Source: Micromonospora coxensis
GTDB taxonomy: Bacteria > Actinomycetota > Actinomycetes > Mycobacteriales > Micromonosporaceae
NCBI RefSeq assembly: GCF_900090295.1
Contig: NZ_LT607753.1
Span: forward strand, 2,666,001-2,730,000
Reading direction: 5' to 3'
DNA: 64,000 bases
Positions 9,121 through 18,190 of the stretch are shown here, piece after piece. A program made the position numbers and the translations under genes. How positions within the stretch are numbered: the stretch's first letter is position 1; the number at the start of each line of letters is the position of its first letter. Under the pieces are notes generated by a model. It was not told the DNA's origin and searched no databases. It saw nothing but the letters and a program-made list of their open reading frames with translations.

Positions 9121-10368
9121 ATGACCCAGTCCCCCGCCGTGCGCACCCCCGGCCGGTCCGGTCCGGTCCGCATCGGCGAGCGCGCCGCCCGTACCCTCGT
9201 CACCGAGCTCGCCCGGCGTAACGACGCCAAGGCCGCCCTGCTGGTCGGCGCGACCCCGGAGTCCGCGGTGCTGGCCGCGGCGATCGACGCGCTGCTCCCC
9301 GGCGACACGCTCACCGTGGTGCCGGCCGAGACCACCGACGCCGCGGCGCTGCGCGAGCACGTCACGGCCCAGGGTCGCTGGGTCGCCGACCGGGTACGCG
9401 TCGTCGACTCCCTCGCCGAGGCCGACGCCGCCGAGGTGGTCGTCGCCGCCGAGCCCCTGACCGGCACCGCCGAGCAGGCCCGGACGACCGTCGAGGGCCT
9501 GGCCAAGTACCTCACCGACGGTTCGGTGCTGAGCGTGGCCGCGCCGGTGTTCCGCACCGAGGGCGCCGCCGCCGAGCTGGACCGGCAGGGCGTGCTGCAC
9601 GGCGTCGGCGTCGACCTGGTGCTGCGCAACACCCCGCCGGTCCGGGTGCACCACCTCCGGTTCACCCCGGCGGACGCCGCGCTGGCCACCCGGCTGGCCC
9701 CGGCCCACCGGCCGTCCAGCGTGCCGCTGACCCGCGGCATGCACATCGACTCCAACGGCGTCGCGGCGGCCGGCATCGCGCTCGGGCTCGCCGCGGTGGC
9801 CCGGGTGGCCCGCCCGAAGTCGAAGCTCTGGCTGCTGCCGGCGCTGGCCGCCGCCCCGGTGGCCGCCTTCTTTCGGGACCCGGAGCGGGACGTTCCGGAG
9901 GACCCGTCGGCCGTGGTCGCGGCCGCCGACGGCCAGGTGCTGTCGGTGCAGCGGCTGCACGACGAGCGGTTCGGCGACGGTGAGTGGCTGCGCGTCGCGG
10001 TCTTCCTGTCGGTGCTGGACGTGCACGTCAACCGGGCCCCGGTGGCCGGCAAGGTGGTCGACTACTTCGTCGCCGACGGCGGGTTCGCCAACGCGATGAA
10101 GCCGGAGGCCGAGCACAACGTGGCGGCGTACACGGTGCTCGACACCCCGCACGGCACGGTCGTGGTGGCGCAGCGCACCGGGCTGATCGCCCGGCGGATC
10201 GTGCAGCGGGCGCCGATCGGCTCGCTGCTGGCCAAGGGCGAGCGCTTCGGGCTGATCCGGTTCGGCTCGCGCACCGACGTCTACCTGCCGGTGGACGCCG
10301 CCGAGCCGCTGGTCGGCCCGGGCGACAAGGTGGTCGGCGGCGCCACGGTCATCGCCCGCTGGCGCTGA
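9121..10368 (+). CDS. psd: Phosphatidylserine decarboxylase with N-terminal methyltransferase-like domain
   Basis: Converts phosphatidylserine to phosphatidylethanolamine at the membrane. The C-terminal half (about 215-415) is the short PSD type: FFRDPERD, FLSVLDVHVNR and the self-cleavage site FGSR, where Gly382-Ser383 is cut to form the pyruvoyl cofactor. The N-terminal ~200 residues are an extra domain that resembles the NTPase-free Rossmann part of small RsmC-type methyltransferases (LLVGATPESAVLAAAIDALLPGD, EVVVAAEPLTGTAEQ, FTPADAALA), but its glycine loop is poor, so activity is doubtful. The upstream enzyme PssA is encoded convergently at 10433-11419, sharing a terminator, so the two steps of PE synthesis are neighbours but not one operon. 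AGGAG at 9106-9110 supports the ATG. Confidence 0.92.
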   Translation: MTQSPAVRTPGRSGPVRIGERAARTLVTELARRNDAKAALLVGATPESAVLAAAIDALLPGDTLTVVPAETTDAAALREHVTAQGRWVADRVRVVDSLAEADAAEVVVAAEPLTGTAEQARTTVEGLAKYLTDGSVLSVAAPVFRTEGAAAELDRQGVLHGVGVDLVLRNTPPVRVHHLRFTPADAALATRLAPAHRPSSVPLTRGMHIDSNGVAAAGIALGLAAVARVARPKSKLWLLPALAAAPVAAFFRDPERDVPEDPSAVVAAADGQVLSVQRLHDERFGDGEWLRVAVFLSVLDVHVNRAPVAGKVVDYFVADGGFANAMKPEAEHNVAAYTVLDTPHGTVVVAQRTGLIARRIVQRAPIGSLLAKGERFGLIRFGSRTDVYLPVDAAEPLVGPGDKVVGGATVIARWR

Positions 10369-10381
10369 CCGACGGACACGT

Positions 10382-10418
10382 GCAGAGGGGGCGCCGCGAA
10401 TCGCGGCGCCCCCTCTGC
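10382..10418. terminator. Bidirectional terminator between psd and pssA
   Basis: Arms 10382-10399 and 10401-10418 form a near-perfect palindrome (GCAGAGGGGGCGCCGCG and complement). It lies 13 bases after the psd stop and 14 before the pssA stop, so it can serve both convergent genes. Confidence 0.88.
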
Positions 10419-10432
10419 GTACGTGCGGTGGG

Positions 10433-11419
10433 TCAGGCGGTACGGCGCTGGTGCAGCCAGAGCAGCGGACCGCTGACCAGGTAGCCCACCACCACCAGGG
10501 CGAAGGTGAGCCGGATGTCGACGAGCGCGCCGATCACCGGGGCCAGCCAGACCCACGGCGGGAGCTTCAGCAGCCGGGCGAGCTTGGCGTACGGGAAGCT
10601 GGAGACCATCGCGAAGGCGAGCAGGGCCACCCCGGCGATCTGCACGACCGCCGGCAACGGCAGCCCGATGGCGACCGTGAGGGCCAGCACCGCCGCCGCC
10701 ATGGTCGTCGGCACGCCGCAGAAGAACCGGCCGTCCTTCGGCGAGACGTTGAACCGGGCGAGGCGGATCGCCGCGCAGGCGGCGACGAGGGCGGCGGCCA
10801 CACCGGCGGCGGCGGTGGGGGCCGACCCGGCGAGCGAGGCGTAGACCACCACCGGCGCGGCGAGGCCGAAGGAGCACATGTCGGCCAGCGAGTCCATCTG
10901 GGCGCCGAACGGGCTGGCCACGCCGAGCTTGCGGGCGAGCGCGCCGTCGAGGCCGTCGAAGGCGACACAGGCGATCAGCAGCAGCGCCGCCACCCGGGCC
11001 TCGCCGGCCATGGCCACGAAGATGGCGGTGATGCCGAGCATCAGGCTGGCCAGCGTGCAGGCGTTGACCAGGGCGAACTTCATCCGGCGGGCCGCGGTGC
11101 GCTCACCGGGCAGCAGCGGGATGGACATCGCCGGGGACTCGTCCACCGCGGGGGCGGGGGCGAGGGCGGGGCTCACCGGCATGACCGCCTCGATCTCGGC
11201 CCGGCCGAAGCGGTCGAAGCCGTACCGGCGGCGGGGCCGGTCGACGAGGTGATCCGGCAGCACCAGATCGGTGCCGGGGTCGCCGTCGCGGCGGCCCACC
11301 CGGACCAGCAGCACCTGGCGGGCGAACGTGCTGCTGCGGCGCAACCGGCCCGCCCAGCGACGCCCTGCGGGGCGCGGACTGTCAGTCGTACGACGCCGGC
11401 GCCATGGGGCTCTCGGCAC
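10433..11419 (-). CDS. pssA: CDP-diacylglycerol--serine O-phosphatidyltransferase
   Basis: Membrane enzyme making phosphatidylserine from CDP-diacylglycerol and serine, the substrate of the Psd encoded convergently. The CDP-alcohol phosphotransferase signature is present (DGLDGALARKLGVASPFGAQ followed by MDSLAD), with the four Asp residues that hold two metal ions. Six or more hydrophobic helices follow. The 328-residue start at GTG 11419 is chosen for GGAGG at 11424-11428. It gives a basic N-terminal extension of about 110 residues before the first membrane helix. An internal ATG (MPVSPALAP) would give a more typical length, so the start is the least certain part. Function is sure. Confidence 0.9.
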   Translation of the reverse strand: MPRAPWRRRRTTDSPRPAGRRWAGRLRRSSTFARQVLLVRVGRRDGDPGTDLVLPDHLVDRPRRRYGFDRFGRAEIEAVMPVSPALAPAPAVDESPAMSIPLLPGERTAARRMKFALVNACTLASLMLGITAIFVAMAGEARVAALLLIACVAFDGLDGALARKLGVASPFGAQMDSLADMCSFGLAAPVVVYASLAGSAPTAAAGVAAALVAACAAIRLARFNVSPKDGRFFCGVPTTMAAAVLALTVAIGLPLPAVVQIAGVALLAFAMVSSFPYAKLARLLKLPPWVWLAPVIGALVDIRLTFALVVVGYLVSGPLLWLHQRRTA

Positions 11420-11691
11420 GTTTCCTCCATCACCGGATCGGCTGGCCGCCCAGGTGGGCGGGTGTCCGGCTGTCTCGGGCCGGACCGCTGTCGGCCCGGC
11501 AGCCGTCGAAGCGGAGTACACCATTGCACAGGGGAGTGGTGGTTGGCGATAGCTGCCGGCGGTACTTATATCTCCGTTAACCGCGCGAACCGCTCCGTTA
11601 TTCCCATCTCGGGCTCCATCGCCCGTTTCCTACGCCAACCCGCATCTCCGACTGTACCGGAGGTGCCCCCGATCGGCTCGGCGGGCGCGTG

Positions 11692-12651
11692 CTATCGCCC
11701 CGACCGTCCGGTTGCCAGAGCCGCCACCTCGGTCATCCGCAGGCCCGCCACCTGCGCATTCGTGAACCAGGCGGCCTCGGCGGTCGATCCGCCGGCGAGT
11801 TCGGTGACCACCGCCTCGGTGGGGGCCTCGACCCGCACCCGGTAGACCACCCGGACGCTGTGCCAGTCCATCGGACGCCCCTCCGGACCCAGCGCGGCGG
11901 GATGGTGCAGATTACTGACGGTCAACAAGCCGACCACGGTACCGAGCTGCCCGGACTCCTCCACCAGCTCGCGCAGCAGCCCGGCGGCCGGCTGCTCGCC
12001 GTGATCCGTGCCACCTCCCGGCAGGTGCCACTTGCCCGCGCCGGGATAACCGGGGGCGATCCGGGTCAGCAGCACCCGGTCGTCCGGGTCGGTGACGAGT
12101 CCGTACGCGGCGAAGCGCTGCCGTCGGTCGGCGGTGGCCGCGGCGACCTGCCCTCGGCCAGGGTCACCGCCGCCAGCGGCGCCGACGGCGAGGCCGCCGG
12201 CCGGCAGCGCCCGGGACAGGTCCCCCGGCAGGGGCGTGACGGGAAGGCCGAGCAGCTCGGCGGTGAACGGCATCAGCGGCATCCCGGCCGCCTCCCGCGG
12301 GGTGAACCAGCCCAGCTCGTCGTTGCCGCCCGCCGGTTCGGGGCGCAGGTCGGCGCCCCGGGCCTCCACGTCGAAGACCAGCCGGTCGGTGTGCACCGCG
12401 ACGTCGGGGTCGCGGTAGGTGGTCACGTCGGCGACGGCGTCCCGCACGCCGGTGACCTCGACGGTCAGCCCGGTCTGCTCGGCGAACTCCCGCACCACCG
12501 CGGCCACCGGATGCTCACCGTGCCGGACACCCCCACCGGGCACCCGCCACACCCCCGGAAACGGGCAGCCCGAGGCCCCCCGCACCAGCAGCACCCGCCC
12601 GTCGGAGCCCCACAGCACCCCGTACGCCCCGATCCGCCGCCGTTCCTCCAC
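11692..12651 (-). CDS. Double-Nudix hydrolase; N-terminal Nudix box degenerate
   Basis: 319 residues made of two Nudix folds. The C-terminal domain has a full Nudix box (GGTDHGEQP then RELVEESG), so it should hydrolyse a nucleoside diphosphate linked to another group; the substrate is unknown. The N-terminal box reads GGVRHGEHP then REFAEQTG, with Gln in place of the second metal-binding Glu, so it may be inactive. The GTG at 12651 is preferred over one seven codons upstream because GGGGGAG lies at a proper distance. The neighbour at 12785-13732 has the same double architecture, so the pair arose by gene duplication. A large palindrome (12689-12743) separates them. Confidence 0.87.
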   Translation of the reverse strand: MEERRRIGAYGVLWGSDGRVLLVRGASGCPFPGVWRVPGGGVRHGEHPVAAVVREFAEQTGLTVEVTGVRDAVADVTTYRDPDVAVHTDRLVFDVEARGADLRPEPAGGNDELGWFTPREAAGMPLMPFTAELLGLPVTPLPGDLSRALPAGGLAVGAAGGGDPGRGQVAAATADRRQRFAAYGLVTDPDDRVLLTRIAPGYPGAGKWHLPGGGTDHGEQPAAGLLRELVEESGQLGTVVGLLTVSNLHHPAALGPEGRPMDWHSVRVVYRVRVEAPTEAVVTELAGGSTAEAAWFTNAQVAGLRMTEVAALATGRSGR

Positions 12652-12688
12652 CCGTCCACACTCCCCCGCCACCCACCCACACCGGGTC

Positions 12689-12743
12689 GATCATGAAGTT
12701 GTCGCCGTCACCGTCGGCGTGTCCCGACAATAACTTCATGATC
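12689..12743. repeat. GATC-type intergenic palindrome A
   Basis: Perfect 12-base arms 12689-12700 and 12732-12743 (GATCATGAAGTT and complement). Inside them GTCG pairs with CGAC after a three-base bulge, around a GC-rich loop. It resembles three other intergenic palindromes in this window (33500, 37871, 47832). It could act as a terminator for the upstream Nudix gene or be a mobile short repeat. Confidence 0.8.
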
Positions 12744-12784
12744 ACCGGCAAGGGGGCGGGAGGAGGGAGCCGGGGAGGGGAGGG

Positions 12785-13732
12785 TCAGGTGAGGTTGGCG
12801 GCCTGGACGGCTTCGGCGGTGACCTCGGTGAGGCGGTCGGTGGGGAGCGCGCCCAGCTCCTCCTTCGCGAACCACCTGGCCTCGCAGGTGGAGCCGCCGA
12901 CGTCGGCGACCGTGGGCGGGGCGGGCTTGTCGACGACCACCCGATAGAAGGCGCGGACGCCGTGCCAGTCGATCGGGTAGCCCTCCGGGCCGAGCGAGGC
13001 GGCGTCCCGGTGGCTGGCGACGCCGAGCAGCTCGACCAGGCGACCGGACTGACCGGTCTCCTCGACCAGCTCCCGGATCAGCGCCGCGCCGGGCTGCTCG
13101 CCGTAGTCGGTGCCACCGCCGGGCAGGTGCCAGCAGCCCGCGCCCGGGTACCCGTCGGAGACCCGGGTCAGCAAAACCCGACCCTCGGGGTCGGTCACCA
13201 CCGCGTACGCGGCGAAGCGCTGGGCGCGGTGCAGGCCGTCCGGCCCGGGCACGGCGTAGAAGGAGGGGAACTCGGGCGCCTCGTCGGGGACGATGTCGGC
13301 CGAGGAGGCGGGCAGGCCGAGGGCGCGCGCGGTGAACGAGCGCAGCGGCAGCTGCCGGGCCTCGTCGAGGGTGTACCACCGGGCCAGGTCGGTGGGGCGG
13401 TCCACCCGGTCGGTCAGGGTGCCACCGCGCACGGTGACCCGGTAGACGAGGCGGTCGGTGTGGATGGTGATGCCCCGGTCGGGCAGGGCACGCATGTCGG
13501 CGAGGACGTCGTCCAGGCCGGAGACGGCGACCGAGAGGCCGGTCTCGGCGGCGGTCTCCCGCACGACGGTGTGCCGGGGATCCTCACCGTGGTCGACCGC
13601 CCCTCCGGGCAGGGACCACACGCCGGGGGTGCCGGAGCGCTCCGAGGCGCGGACCAGCAACACTCGGCCGACTGAATCAGCACAAACTGCGTATGCCGCG
13701 ATCCTGCGGAGCGGCTCCAGCAAGGTGGTCAC
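12785..13732 (-). CDS. Double-Nudix hydrolase, paralogue of the neighbour; N-terminal box degenerate
   Basis: 315 residues, two Nudix folds. The C-terminal box is complete (GGTDYGEQP, RELVEETG). The N-terminal box reads GGAVDHGEDP, RETAAETG, with Ala in place of the first Glu of the EE pair. Like its paralogue at 11692, one domain looks active and the other altered, though by a different substitution. The GTG at 13732 starts the protein at VTTLLEPLRRIAAYAV, just before the first Nudix strand. Codons further upstream encode no domain. Divergent from the small PspC gene at 13878. Substrate unknown. Confidence 0.87.
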   Translation of the reverse strand: MTTLLEPLRRIAAYAVCADSVGRVLLVRASERSGTPGVWSLPGGAVDHGEDPRHTVVRETAAETGLSVAVSGLDDVLADMRALPDRGITIHTDRLVYRVTVRGGTLTDRVDRPTDLARWYTLDEARQLPLRSFTARALGLPASSADIVPDEAPEFPSFYAVPGPDGLHRAQRFAAYAVVTDPEGRVLLTRVSDGYPGAGCWHLPGGGTDYGEQPGAALIRELVEETGQSGRLVELLGVASHRDAASLGPEGYPIDWHGVRAFYRVVVDKPAPPTVADVGGSTCEARWFAKEELGALPTDRLTEVTAEAVQAANLT

Positions 13733-13877
13733 GAGACGAAATTGTCCCCGCGTCCGGTTACCGGCATCGAAAAGAGTCAGATTCCTGACTCTTGGCTGGC
13801 GTATCAGGGATCGATCAGGGTAGGGATCCGGGCGGTCACCGAGGTCGTCCGGCCACCCGCCGACGGACCGTGGGGAC

Positions 13878-14255
13878 ATGACCTCGACGACCCCACCCCA
13901 GGCCCCGTACAAGCAGCTGCGCCGCCCCACCACCGACCGGATGGTGGCCGGTGTCGCCAGCGGCCTCGGCCGCTACTTCGCCGTCGACCCCACCCTGGTC
14001 CGGCTGATCTTCGCCGTCACGACCCTGCTCACCGGCGGGCTCGCCGCGCTGGCGTACCCGATCATGTGGTTCCTGATGCCGGAGGAGCCGCCGGGCGCGC
14101 CCGCCTGGCCGCACCCGGCGGGCGCCGCGCCCGGTGCCGCACCGGCGACGACCTGGCCGCCGGCCCCGGCCCCGGAGCCGGTCACCGAGCCGCTGCCGAC
14201 GCCGCAGCCGGAGCCCCGCCCGGCACCTCAGCCGCCGACGCCGCCGGCCGGATGA
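13878..14255 (+). CDS. Small PspC-domain membrane protein
   Basis: 125 residues. The PspC domain spans about 12-70 (LRRPTTDRMVAGVASGLGRY, DPTLVRLIFAV) with one clear hydrophobic helix ending at YPIMWFLMPEEP. A Pro/Ala-rich tail of about 55 residues follows. Third PspC-bearing protein in this 9 kb. ATG at 13878 with GGGG just upstream. The gene ends seven bases before the convergent guaA stop. Likely a membrane-stress protein; no direct evidence of partner. Confidence 0.82.
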   Translation: MTSTTPPQAPYKQLRRPTTDRMVAGVASGLGRYFAVDPTLVRLIFAVTTLLTGGLAALAYPIMWFLMPEEPPGAPAWPHPAGAAPGAAPATTWPPAPAPEPVTEPLPTPQPEPRPAPQPPTPPAG

Positions 14256-14262
14256 GCCGGGA

Positions 14263-15816
<1,554 letters not shown>

Positions 15817-15824
15817 GTGCAGAA

Positions 15825-15830
15825 AGCCTA
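15825..15830 (-). promoter_or_regulatory. -10 box of leaderless guaA promoter
   Basis: TAGGCT on the minus strand, eight bases before the guaA ATG. With no ribosome site in between, transcription would start at or next to the start codon. Confidence 0.55.
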
Positions 15831-16022
15831 CCCACCGCCACCGCCGCCCCGGGCCGCGCCCCGCGCCATCCGCGTGGCGCGTCGGCCGACCTGTCGTACG
15901 GCTCACCGGCGCCCGCCCATCCCGTCCGGTACGCCCCGGGATGTCCCTCGGGCCGGCGTCCCGCGCTCCGCACCGCTACCGTGCCGACGGCCCCGGGCGG
16001 ACGGGGGACGAGAGGGGCACGA

Positions 16023-16481
16023 ATGGGCGAGGTGACGATCCGGCCGTTCCGGCCCGAGGACGGCGAGACGCTGTCGGCCCTGGTGGTTCGCTGCCTGCGG
16101 GAGGTCAACAGCCGCGACTACCCGGCCGAGCTGATCGACCGGATGTGTGCCCACTTCACCCCCGACCGGTTCCGCGAACTCGGCTCCGAACGACGGATCT
16201 ACGTCGCGCAGCGCGACGGGCGGGTGGTCGGCACGGTGTCCCGGGACGGCAACAAGGTCTACACCATGTTCGTCGACCCCGACGCGCACGGCGGCGGCAT
16301 CGGCCGCCGGCTGATGCGGCACATCGAGGACCTGGCCCGGGCCGAGGGTCACGAGTTCATGGAGACCGGGGCCAGCATCACCGGGCACGGCTTCTACCGG
16401 CGGATCGGCTACCGGGACGTCCGGGTCAGCGACACCGAGTTCGGCATCAACCACATCCTGCGCCGGCCGCTGCGCCGCTAG
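16023..16481 (+). CDS. GNAT-family N-acetyltransferase
   Basis: 152-residue cytoplasmic acetyltransferase. The acetyl-CoA-binding motif A is visible (TMFVDPDAHGGGIGRRLMRH) and motif B ends with GHGFYRRIGYRD. The acceptor substrate is not predictable. The ATG at 16023 has AGAGGGG about 10 bases upstream. Its TAG stop (16479-16481) overlaps the stop of the convergent sodium-pump rhodopsin (16478-16480) within the palindrome CTAG, so there is no room for a terminator between the two. Confidence 0.88.
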   Translation: MGEVTIRPFRPEDGETLSALVVRCLREVNSRDYPAELIDRMCAHFTPDRFRELGSERRIYVAQRDGRVVGTVSRDGNKVYTMFVDPDAHGGGIGRRLMRHIEDLARAEGHEFMETGASITGHGFYRRIGYRDVRVSDTEFGINHILRRPLRR

Positions 16482-17311
16482 CCGCGGGCAGCAGGAGCCT
16501 CCGTGATGCCGCCGCGCGGCAGCGCCACCTCGTCGGCGACCGCGGGGGCGTACCCCTCGACCGCGCTGACCCGACGGGCGATGATCCCGAGGAGCACCCC
16601 GTAGACCACCTTCGAGGTGATGTCGGCCACCGTGTACGTGATCTGCCGGGCCACCACCCCGTCGGCCGAGTCCCACAGGGCCGGCATCAGGTACGCCCCC
16701 GGGTAGAGCAGCCACGAGACGAGCACCAGCCACCACACCGCCCGGGCCGGCCCTCGCGCCGACCGGGGCAGCCGGGCCAGGTTGCCGAAGATGATCCGGG
16801 CCACCAGGACGAGCAGCAGGACGAAGAAGAGCGTGCTGACCAGTCCCCAGACCCAGAACGGCGCGTCCCGCTCGACCTCGTGGAACTGCCCGGCGTACCC
16901 GGTGTAGATCATGGCGAGCCCACCGACGACGAAGGCCACCCAGCTCTGGTGGAACCGGCGGCCGGTCACGCCCATGACGATCAGCAACTGGATCAGCAGC
17001 ACCGGCACGTCGATCGACCAGTTGACGTACCGGTAGCCGTTGGAGAAGAGGGTGCCCGACTGGACGAACGCCGTGCCGTCCCACCGGAAGGCGCCCACCC
17101 ACCGCTGGTAGAGCAGGAACAGTTCGAAGAAGGCCGACACCATCACGACGGCGGAGAGCACCGACGAGAACTGGTACCTCGGCGCCAGGGAACTCCGGGT
17201 GACCAGGAAGTAGACCAGCCCGGCGGCCATCACGGCGAAGCCCAGGCTCAGCACGTGCGAGATCAGGGTGAACTGGTCCACGTTGTACGAGAACGTGTTC
17301 TCGAAGTTCAC
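16478..17311 (-). CDS. KR2-like light-driven sodium pump rhodopsin (NDQ motif)
   Basis: Seven-helix retinal protein of 277 residues. Helix C reads GYRYVNWSIDVPVLLIQ: Arg94, then Asn97, Asp101 and Gln108 at the spacing of the NDQ triad that defines sodium-pumping rhodopsins such as KR2 (Asn112, Asp116, Gln123). Helix G has ADITSKVVYG, with Schiff-base Lys234 and Asp230 four residues before it. Other KR2-like positions are kept: NFEN at the start (Glu4, KR2 Glu11), Glu145 in GQFHEVE (KR2 Glu160), Arg222 in VARQ (KR2 Arg243), Ser59 (KR2 Ser70) and His19. Thr87 replaces KR2 Asp102 and Ser50 replaces KR2 Asn61. GTG at 17311 is set by the NFEN alignment. Expected role: light-driven outward Na+ transport. 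Retinal would come from Blh at 18187. Confidence 0.93.
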   Translation of the reverse strand: MNFENTFSYNVDQFTLISHVLSLGFAVMAAGLVYFLVTRSSLAPRYQFSSVLSAVVMVSAFFELFLLYQRWVGAFRWDGTAFVQSGTLFSNGYRYVNWSIDVPVLLIQLLIVMGVTGRRFHQSWVAFVVGGLAMIYTGYAGQFHEVERDAPFWVWGLVSTLFFVLLLVLVARIIFGNLARLPRSARGPARAVWWLVLVSWLLYPGAYLMPALWDSADGVVARQITYTVADITSKVVYGVLLGIIARRVSAVEGYAPAVADEVALPRGGITEAPAARG

Positions 17312-17488
17312 GTCTCCCCCGCTCCGCCGACCAACCCGGCATTTGACCCCTCTATCCACGAACTGCCTGATTACCGTAGGTGGTGATGACAGCGCAGCGA
17401 GCGTGATCCGCCGAACCCGGACGTCCACGCAGGCGAGTCGTCGAGCGGCCGGGCACCCGTCCGGCCGAACGGGGCAGGAGACGACGAC
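17312..17488. promoter_or_regulatory. Divergent control region between the two rhodopsin genes
   Basis: 177 bp separate the starts of the sodium-pump rhodopsin (minus) and the second rhodopsin-blh pair (plus), so both promoters lie here. CAGGAG near 17475-17480 is the ribosome site of the plus-strand gene and GGGGGAG near 17314-17320 that of the minus-strand gene. I could not assign -35/-10 pairs or a LitR-type operator with confidence. The arrangement suggests joint control of all three genes. Confidence 0.55.
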
Positions 17489-18190
17489 GTGTGGTGGCTG
17501 TGGCTCTACGTGGCCGCGATGGCGGCCGGCGCACTGCTCTTCCTCCGCTGGCACGCCGACCCGAGAGGGGTCCCCCGGATCGAGTACCGGGTGGCGATCG
17601 CCATCCCGGTCTGGTCCGGGCTCTGGTACACGCTGATGGCCCTCGGCGGCGGTCGGACCGACGGAGACGACCACCCGATCTACTGGGCGCGGTACGTGGA
17701 CTGGACGGTCACCGCCTCGCTGCTGCTGGTCGCGCTGGTCCTCACCGCGACGCACGCCCTGCCCGGACGGCATCCCACCCTGCTGGCCGCGCTCGTCGGC
17801 ACGAACGTCGCCATGCTCCTCAGCGGCTTCCTCGCCGACCTCACCACCGACCCGTGGGCCCGGTATCTGCTCTTCGGCCTCGGCAGCCTGGGCCTGCTCG
17901 TCGTCCTCGCCCTGATCTGGGGCCCGCTACGGGCCGTCGCCCGCCGCCAGCCGGACGGGCTCTACCACACGTACCGGGAAGCCGCCGCGCTGCTCAGCGT
18001 CCTCTGGGCGGGGTACCCGCTGATCTGGATCCTCGGGCCCTCCGGCGTCGAACTGCTCGGGGCCGCCGTCGTCAGCGGCCTGTTCGTCGCGCTGTCCATC
18101 GCGTCGAAGGTGGGCTGGAGCATCATCGACCTGGGCCGGTTGCGGGCGCTCAGCGCCCGGGGTGAACTCTCGCTCCGGAATCCGCCATGA
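17489..18190 (+). CDS. Atypical microbial rhodopsin (D-T-A motif, Ser at the Asp212 position)
   Basis: 233-residue seven-helix retinal protein. Helix C is IYWARYVDWTVTASLLLVALVL: Arg68, counterion Asp71, Trp72, Thr75, with Ala82 where bacteriorhodopsin has proton donor Asp96, and Ala-Ser where it has Thr90-Pro91. Helix F keeps VLWAGYPLIW (Trp173, Tyr176, Pro177, Trp180). Helix G is LSIASKVGW: Schiff-base Lys207 is present, but Ser203 occupies the position of Asp212, a residue kept in nearly all pumps. So one of two counterion carboxylates and the cytoplasmic donor are missing. It could be a photosensor, a slow pump or an inward pump; xenorhodopsins also lose Asp212, but to Pro. GTG start with CAGGAG upstream. 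Its stop overlaps the blh start (ATGA). Confidence 0.9.
   Translation: MWWLWLYVAAMAAGALLFLRWHADPRGVPRIEYRVAIAIPVWSGLWYTLMALGGGRTDGDDHPIYWARYVDWTVTASLLLVALVLTATHALPGRHPTLLAALVGTNVAMLLSGFLADLTTDPWARYLLFGLGSLGLLVVLALIWGPLRAVARRQPDGLYHTYREAAALLSVLWAGYPLIWILGPSGVELLGAAVVSGLFVALSIASKVGWSIIDLGRLRALSARGELSLRNPP

Noticed and set aside
11692..13732. Frameshifted halves of one large Nudix gene
   Set aside because: Each frame holds two complete Nudix folds with its own start and stop and a palindrome in between: a duplication, not a split gene.
16478..16481. A terminator between the GNAT and sodium-rhodopsin genes
   Set aside because: The two stop codons overlap in CTAG and no hairpin lies between them; termination must occur inside the opposite gene.
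17489..18190. Xenorhodopsin or chloride-pump assignment for the second rhodopsin
   Set aside because: Xenorhodopsins have Pro at the Asp212 position and halorhodopsin-like pumps lack the helix-C Asp; here Ser203 and Asp71 are present.
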